Positions 57,201 to 64,000 of a stretch of DNA of 64,000 nucleotides are shown piece by piece. The stretch comes from Hordeum vulgare subsp. vulgare. Lineage: Eukaryota > Streptophyta > Magnoliopsida > Poales > Poaceae. The notes under the pieces were generated by a model. The model ran no database searches. It had not been told where the DNA came from and saw only the letters and a list, made by a program, of their open reading frames with translations. Location of the stretch: positions 108,178,881 through 108,242,880 of the forward strand of contig NC_058519.1 in the NCBI RefSeq assembly GCF_904849725.1. Reading direction: 5' to 3'. The first letter of the stretch is position 1. Every line of letters starts with the position of its first letter. A program made the translations under genes and the position numbers.

Positions 57201-58260
57201 GTCACTTCATCCTTCACGAGGCTTCGTTTATTCCGTAGTTCCTGCTTCGACTTTCAAATATGAGCAACATAATTGGTATCGAATACCCAAGCACTACTAC
57301 GAGAGTTGGTTAAGTACACATCAATAACATGTATATCAAATAAACCTGATTTTTCCTTGGCCGCCTTCTTATAAGCCAAATACTTGGGGTAGTTTTGCTT
57401 CCAGTGACCCAGTCCCTTGCAATAATAACACTCTGTTTCAGGCTTAGGTCCAGCCTTGGGTTTCTTCGTCCGATTAGCAACAGGCTTGTCGCTCTTCTTG
57501 GAGTTACCCTTCTTGCCTTTGCCGTTTCTCTTGAAACCAGTGGTCTTATTGACCATCAAAACTTGATGCTCTTTCCGGAGTTCTGACTCTGCGACTTTCA
57601 GCATCGCGAATAACTCGCCGTGTCACTTGTTCATCCCTTGCATGTTATAGTTCAACACAAAGCTCTTATATCTAGGTGGCAGTGATTGAAGGATTCTGTT
57701 AGTGATAGTATCTTGCGGGAGTTCAATCCCCAGCTCAGCTAGACGGTTTGAGTACCCAGACATTTTGAGCACATGTTCACTGACAGACGAATTCTCCTCC
57801 ATCTTGCAAGCATAGAATTTATCAGATGTCTCATACCTCTCGATCCGGGTGTTCTTCTGAGAGATAAACCTTGAACTCTTGGAACATCTCATATGCTCCA
57901 TGACACTCAAAGCAACGTTGAAGTCCCGGCTCTAAGCCATACAAGACTGCACATTGAACTACCGAGTAGTCCTCCTTACGTGTTAACCAAGCGTTCGAAA
58001 CATCTTGGCTAGACGTAGCGGGTGGTTCATCTCCTAGCGCAACATTTAGGACATAATCCTTCTTCCCGGCTTGCAGGAGCAACTTTAGATTACGAGCCCA
58101 GTCTACAAAGTTGCTTCCATCATCTTTCAACTTAGCTTTCTCTAGGAACGTATTAAAATTCAGGGTGACTACTGCGTGAGCCATTGATTTACAACACAAA
58201 TATTGCAAAGTGGACTTAGACTATGTTTAAGATAATTAGAGTTTAACTAATCAAATTACT
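54218..58260 (-). mobile_element. Copia F internal region
   Basis: The minus-strand continuation of Copia F after the Sabrina-like insertion (duplicated ccatg at 54213-54217). It matches Copia I from just after its stop codon back to about 80 bp upstream of its gag start. Homology ends at 58260, where Gypsy G begins. The Copia F leader and 5' LTR are therefore outside the window or deleted. Confidence 0.88.
54222..58184 (-). pseudogene. Copia F gag-pol polyprotein (degenerate)
   Basis: Starts at ATG 58184 (MAHAVVTLNFNTFLEKAK) and ends at TAA 54224-54222. Gag frameshifts near 57870. The zinc knuckle reads CYYCKGLGHWKQNY, with its last Cys replaced by Tyr. The protease motif is VFDTNY instead of DTG. 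The integrase core (DVCGP, SDRGGEY, NGVSE) is readable at about 56390-56720, broken by stops near 56447 and 56230. RT (55174-55794) has an intact YVDD (55185-55174) but a stop replacing Trp near 55294. RNase H is intact up to a frameshift near 54540. It is less decayed overall than Copia I, but protease and gag are defective. Confidence 0.9.
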
Positions 58261-58269
58261 GATAAACTC

Positions 58270-59802
58270 TGATAACCCACAAGTATAGATGATCAACTGT
58301 AGCCTTTCTTGATAAGTAAGAGTGTCGAACCCAACGAGGAGCTAAAGGTAGGAGAAATATTCCCTCAAGTTCTATCGACCACCGATACAACTCTACGCAC
58401 ACTTTACGTTCACTTTACCTAGAACAAGTATGAAACTAGAAGTACTGTGTAGGAGAGATAGGATAGGTTTGAAAAAAGTAAAGAACACGAAAATAAAAAC
58501 TAGGGGATGTTAGATAAAGAAACAATTACGTTAGTTTAACGAGTGTGGAAAAGTGGTGGTAGGAGTTGTGGAATTGTCTCTAAGCAATTGACTATGTTAC
58601 TAGACCGATAGCAAGTTTTATGTGGGAGAGGCCACTGCTAGCATGTCATCTCTTACTTGGAATTCTATGCACTTATGATTGGAACTATTAGGAAGCATCC
58701 GCAACTACTAACGTTCATTAAGGTAAAACCCAACCATATCAATAAGATATATTGGTCCCCCTTCAATCCCGTATGCATCAATTTCTATGCTAGGTTGAAG
58801 CTTCTGTCACCCTTGCCCTCCAATACATAGTCCTATAAACATACTACTAACCCTATGGTGTGATCCACGTGCGCGCTCATATGATGGGCACCAAAGGACA
58901 ACAACATAACCACAAGCAAACTAAACCAATCGTAGCAATTCATCAATCACCGATAGGACAACGAAAATCGACTCAGACATCATAGGATGGCAACACATCA
59001 TTGGATAATAATATGAAGCATAAAGTACCATGTTCAAGTAGAGGGTACATCGGGTTGCGGGAGAGTGGACCACTGAATATAGATGGGGGAAGGTGATGGA
59101 GGTGTTGGTGAATATGACGGAGGTGTTGGTGTAGATCGCCGTCACACGATGATGTCCCGGGCGGCGTTCCGGCGCCGCGGGAGAGAGAGGGAGAGAGCCC
59201 CCTTCTTCTTCTTCTTCTTCCTTGACCTCCTCCCTAGATGGGAGAAGGGTTTCCCCTCTAGTCCATGGCCTCCATGGTGGCGGAGGGGCGAGAGACCCTC
59301 CGAGATTGGATCTCTCTCTGTGTGTCCTTCTGTTTCTGCGCTCCCAGATTATGCCTTTCACCGTTTCTTAAATTCCCAGAGATCCGTAACTCCGATTGGG
59401 ATGAAATTTTAACACGATTTTCTTCCAGATATTATATTTCTTGCAGCGAAAGAAGGGACCCAACCACCTTAGGGATTGGTCACAAGCCTGCCAGGCGCGG
59501 CACCACCCCGAGGCCGCGGCTAGGGGGCTTGTGACCCCCTCGGGCATCGTTTCGCGTTGATTCTTCTTCCCAAAAATCATAAATATTCCAAAAAATCCCC
59601 GTAGATTTTTTATTGTGTTTGGACTTAGTTTGGTATGGATAATCGGTGAAACAAAAAACATGCAAGAAAAAGGAACTGGCACTGGGCACTGGATCAATAT
59701 GTTAGTCCCAAAAATAGTATAAAAAGTTGCCAAAAGTATATGAAAGTTGTAGAATATTGGCATGAAACAATCAAAAATTATAGATACGATGGAGACGTAT
59801 CT
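58270..59802 (-). repeat. Gypsy G 3' LTR, minus strand
   Basis: The left end TGATAACCCACAAGTATAG is the reverse of the common LTR end CTATACTTGTGGGTTATCA. The right end GGAGACGTATCT is a changed form of GGAGACGTATCA. Length is about 1.53 kb. A (TTC)6 microsatellite lies at about 59202-59220 and a GC-rich U3 block near 59475-59560. The exact left edge could be up to 10 bp earlier. Confidence 0.75.
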
Positions 59803-60730
59803 GCATCCCCAAGCTTAATTCCTGCTCGTCCTTGAGTAGACAAATGATAAATAAGATAATTTTCGATGTGGAATGCTACCTAGCATAATCTTGATCATAT
59901 AATCTAATCATGGCATGAATACCAAAACACGAGTGATTCAAAGCAATAGTCTATGATTTGACATAAAGACAATAATATTTCAAGCATACTAACAAAGCAA
60001 GCATGTCTTCTCAAAATATCATGGCCAAAGAAAGTTATCCCTACAAAATCATATAGTTTGGTTATGCTCCATCTTCCCCACACATCGTTTTTAAATCATG
60101 CACAACCCCGGTTTTAGCCAAGCAATTGTTTCATACTTTAGTGTTCTCAAACTTTTTCAACTTTCACGCAATACATGAGCGTGAGCCATGGACATAGCAC
60201 TATAGGTGGAATAGAATATGGTGCTTGTGGAGAAGACAAAAAGGAGGAGGTAGTCTCACATCAACTAGGCGTATCAACGGGCTATGGAGATGCCCATCAA
60301 TAGATATCAATGTGAGTAAGTAGGGATTGCCATGCAACAGATGCACAAGAGCTATAAGTGTATGAAAGTTCAAAACGAAACTAGTGGGTGTGCATCCAAC
60401 CCGCTTGCTCACGAAGACCTAGGGCAATTTGAGGAAGCCCATCATTGTAATATACAAGCAAAGTTCTATAATGAAAATTTCCCACTAGTATATGAAAGTG
60501 ACAACATAGGAGACTCTCTATCATGAAGATCATGGTGCTACTTCGAAGCACAAGTGTGTTAAAGGATAGTAGCATTGTCCCTTCTCTCTTTTCTCTCATT
60601 TTTTTTATTTTTTTCTCTTTTTTTGGTGGTCTTATTTGGCCTCTTTTTTCTCTTTTTTTTATTTGGGCTTCATTGGCCTCTTTTATTACTTCCTCACATG
60701 GGACAATGCTCCAATATTGATGATCATCAC
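59803..60730 (-). mobile_element. Gypsy G 3' internal tail
   Basis: Beginning with the reversed polypurine tract (CATCCCCAAGCTTAATTCC), this is homologous in reverse to 50200-52660 of the Sabrina-like element, so G belongs to a related group. It is cut at 60730 by element H. Confidence 0.8.
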
Positions 60731-63700
60731 TGTAACATCCCAAAATTTGGAATGTTAAAATAATTATTAGAATGATTGTTTGTTTGATTGAGTGATTGAA
60801 ACTTGAGTGAAATTTGAAACTTTTCAAAACTTTTGAATGAGATGGAATAAAATGACTTTCCCCTTCTCCGATGAATTCAAATTCAATCATTTAAAAGCAA
60901 AGAGAGAAGATGACGTGACTTCTTCAACTATAAAGAATTTGAACGGAGATTTGCATTTGAATTCTTTCAAAATTTTCTTTTGCATTTCTATTTGTTTTCT
61001 TCGTGCAAGAAGTGCCGGGAAATAATTTATTGCAAGCAAGAAAGAGCGGAGGAAAATGACCCTCCAAAATGTGAGGCATTTTTGAAAATATTTGAGCCAA
61101 GAAAAAACCAGAGTTTTATGGAGAAAATAATTGCAAAAGAAAATAAAGCCTTTAGAGGTTTTTCTGAAAAAAAACATTTTTTTAAAAAGTTTTTATTTTG
61201 GTTTCGGAAAAATGATAAACAATTAGGAAATATTTTTCTGATCATTTTGGTATATAATACCCTATATTAATTATTTTATTTTATTTCTTTTTTTGTATTT
61301 TACTTGCTGTTTAAAAAAATACAAAATCGGGAAACATATTTTTTAAAAAGGAAAGCGCCGCCGACGCTTTATAGCCGAATCGGCCCAATCCCGCCTGACC
61401 CGGGATCCAGATCCCCAGCCGACCTAGGCCTCCCGCGCCCCCCTCGCTGACGCCCTGGGCCCACCACCCGAAACCCCCACCCGACCGGTCACCGTTACCC
61501 CCCCCCCCCCGCGCCCTCTCCCTTCCTTCTCTCCCGCCCGACAGCCCGGCCTCGCCGGACCTTCCTTCGCCGGCCGATCCCCTCCCGGATTCTCCCTCTC
61601 TTTCCCTCCCAAGGCCTCCCCTCCTCCTATAAAAGCCCCCCTATCCCCCGCACTCCGTTCCCCTCGCCACAGCCCCGCCTCGTCGCCTCTAGCCACCCCC
61701 TGCACCACCTCGCCGGAGCCGAAGCTCCGGGAGCTCCTCCCGCACTCCCTGTTGTCCCCCTGCTCGCCTCCGGCCACGCCACACCTCCCCGACGCCACCA
61801 GAAGCACGCCGGAGATCCCCTCCGCCGCCTGGACCTCTCCCCCACCTCGGCCGACCGTCGCAGCCGCCTCCCCATCGCCGCTTCACTTCGGCCTCGCCGG
61901 AGAAGCCTCGCCGGAGCACCAACTTCTCCTGTGAGCACCCTCCTCCTCCTATAGCCGTTGGATCTAGTATAGACATGCGGGATTAGATGTTAGATACCCC
62001 TTCGGTCTTTTAGATAAAACCGAACGGTTTTTCCGTCACTTATTAGTTAGCCGAGCCGTTTTAGTTACATTGCGTCCGTTTGTTGAATTTGCTACGCAGC
62101 TCACACCCCAGAGCCAACCACAACGCGCCACGTGGACCCCCTCTTCACTGGTTCTATTTTTCTATTTTCAGTTTTAATTCAAAAACAGAGGCAGATTCAA
62201 TTCTCTTTTGCTCATAACTTTTGATCCATAACTCCAATGGAGTTGAATATTTTTCCAGTAGATCACATTGTTCCTGTAGTTTTCAAAAACATATTATTTG
62301 ACTATGTTTGAAATTTGCAAATTTGAATTAGATCAGATTTAGTTTAAACCTTGTTTTGCTTATTCTGGGAGTTTAAAAATAGATTTTTAATTAATTATTT
62401 TTGCTACTGATCACTAGTGATCTTATTTATCAGTGGCAAATATTTCAAAATTGTTTGAGTATTTTAACTCATTGTTTCATGTGAAACATTTTCTGTTTCA
62501 CTTCCTTTTAGGGTTTTGACTATAGCTCTCTCTTTAGTTGTTTTTAAAGTATTTTATTTTTGTTTCAAAAAAGATTATGTTGTGTTTCTGTTAGTTAAAC
62601 AGTAGGTGTTCAACAAGTTCTTTTTTTATTATTGTTATTTTTTATCATGAAATCAATTCTAGTTCTCTAATAACTTGCAATTGATTTCTCTACTGTTTCA
62701 ACTCCCATTTGAAAATACTTTCAAAATAGTTTTATGTAAAATACTTTATTTTATCTTAGTAAAATTTATATCTTAGTTCTCTGTTGTTTTAATGTTCTAT
62801 TTTCATTTAGAACAAAAACTATTTAGTGTTTGATGTAGTAGAAGACTACCTAGTTTTATTTGAAGTTCCTTCGGATTCCTATTCACTCTCTCTTTTGTTT
62901 TGATTGCTAGAATGATTGCTAGTATGAGTGCTTATGTGAATGATATGTTTGTTATATATATTTCATCGGAGAGTAACGAGTAGTCTATCAAGTTATTTCT
63001 CGAGAAATTCTTCTTCGTCAACATCACCAGGCAAGTCATTTGATCATGTATCACCTATGTTTTATGCATCGTAGTTCTACCATTCTATGCCCAATTGCAT
63101 GCTCAGTAGGTACTTGGAAATTATGGTTACATATTGTAGTATCATGTGGTAGGCACCCAACAACCCCGTTACTAGGCCCGGGACGAAAATTTTCATATTG
63201 CTATGCTTGAGTAGATAGGATTCAGGTTGAGAGTTTATCACGAGTGATGCGAGAATAATTTAATAAGCAAGACCGGTTAAGTCAAGACTTTTCAAGACCC
63301 CGTAATGCAATGCAACTCTGGGTGAAGGACGGTTGATCGGCTCCCTGGAGAAACCAGTGGATGACCCAGGATGCTGGAGATGGCCATGACATCTTGCGGA
63401 AAGCTTCACCCAGGGGCTCAAAGAGACGGACGGATATTTTCAAGACCCAAGGCTTACCTACACAGCCACAAGTCATTATGGGCTCTGGCTTGGTTGGACA
63501 ACGCGGCGACTCTGGACAGGCGGTGCTAGCAGATGTAGACAAACGGTAGGAATGGATGGGCACCGACATGGATTCAGAGGGACCCATTAAAATACCATGT
63601 TTTGATCATCCGGTCTTCAAACACCCTGAAGTGCGAGGACATACTCGGAGGCGATCAAATCTTGTGGGGAACGTGTGCAAAACTCTGCAGAGTACTCAAA

Positions 63701-64000
63701 CCTAATCGATTAGCCGTGTCCACGGTCATGGACAACTTGAGCCAAAGGAACTGAAGTTATCTGAAATTCTCAACACAAATAATAATATTGAGGTGGGTAT
63801 TATTGACAACATGGGTACGAGAATTGGTTGGTGGAACCATCTCGTTAACAACCAACAATGTAGTAACATTTTGCTTTTAGCCCTCTCTTGATGTAGGAGA
63901 AAACTTGCTTTTCCCTAAAAACTTATAGCCCCACCTGCCATATATGCATATAGTATAGATGATTACTTTTCACCCCTCTATTATGTGACTTGCCGGCATA
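60731..64000 (+). mobile_element. Element H, LTR-like sequence running off the window
   Basis: It begins TGTAACATCCCAAAATTTGG, a typical LTR start of several Triticeae Gypsy families, exactly where Gypsy G is interrupted. A strong TATAAAAG box (61628-61635) follows a CT-rich block, and a GC-rich transcribed-leader-like stretch runs to about 61960. The rest is AT-rich, then mixed composition after 63000. No LTR end, primer site or polyprotein was identified in 3.3 kb, so the LTR may be very long, or the LTR end lies within this stretch unrecognised. Confidence 0.55.
61628..61635 (+). promoter_or_regulatory. TATA box of element H
   Basis: TATAAAAG in a C-rich context, about 900 bp after the LTR start, followed by a GC-rich leader. 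Confidence 0.6.

Noticed and set aside
60887..61270. Phe/Lys-rich frames on both strands in element H
   Set aside because: They come from A/T-rich DNA with poly-A and poly-T runs and lack protein-like composition.
61424..61976. Overlapping minus-strand Gly/Arg-rich frames in element H
   Set aside because: GC-rich leader downstream of a TATA box on the other strand; repetitive Gly/Arg composition without protein features.

Overview
This window is plant nuclear DNA, almost certainly from a Triticeae grass (wheat, Aegilops or a close relative). Most of it is LTR retrotransposons stacked inside one another: Gypsy elements with Athila/Tat-style coding regions and BARE/Angela-like Copia elements. 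CACTA and MITE DNA transposons are also present. Only one confident host gene was found: a two-exon Ninja-family/AFP (ABI5-binding protein) gene on the minus strand at 40789-42453. I recognise its 314-residue product as a wheat-type AFP protein. No bacterial-style operons, CRISPR arrays, rRNA or tRNA genes were seen.

Left block (1-30091) is a nested stack that can be ordered from target-site duplications (TSDs). An old LTR fragment (28988-30091) was entered by Gypsy C (plus strand; 1-1750 and 26638-28987, its 5' part lying outside the window). C was entered by Gypsy A (minus strand, 1751-26632, TSD gccac). A was then hit twice: Copia I (plus strand, 2705-11569, TSD gatgt) landed in its 3' LTR, and Gypsy B (minus strand, 13010-18977, TSD gactc) landed in its 3' internal tail. 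A carries gag, protease, RT, RNase H and integrase plus an accessory ORF. All reading frames are broken. B is a deletion derivative that kept gag and protease only.

Middle block (30092-39900) holds a GC-rich unknown segment, an LTR-like remnant, the 3' end of a CACTA transposon with subterminal repeats (to 32715), and a very decayed minus-strand Gypsy E (32716 to about 39850). E is interrupted by a solo Copia-type LTR (about 36955-38316).

Gene island (about 39900-44280) holds the AFP gene, a Stowaway-like MITE downstream of it, two more MITE-like elements upstream, and a promoter with a cluster of ABA-response (ACGT-core) motifs. AFP proteins are nuclear repressors of ABA/ABI5 signalling. 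The motifs fit known ABA feedback, but regulation is not shown by sequence alone.

Right block (44282-64000) starts with Copia F (minus strand, same family as Copia I). F is split by a structurally complete, apparently non-autonomous Gypsy (Sabrina-like, plus strand, 45906-54212, TSD ccatg), which itself contains a minus-strand solo LTR of a related family (50431-51962). To the right F is cut by Gypsy G (minus strand, from about 58270), and G is cut at 60731 by element H, whose LTR-like sequence runs off the window end.

Element boundaries come from reading TG...CA termini, primer-binding sites, polypurine tracts and TSDs by eye. Family names for repeats are from memory and are the weakest part of the annotation.
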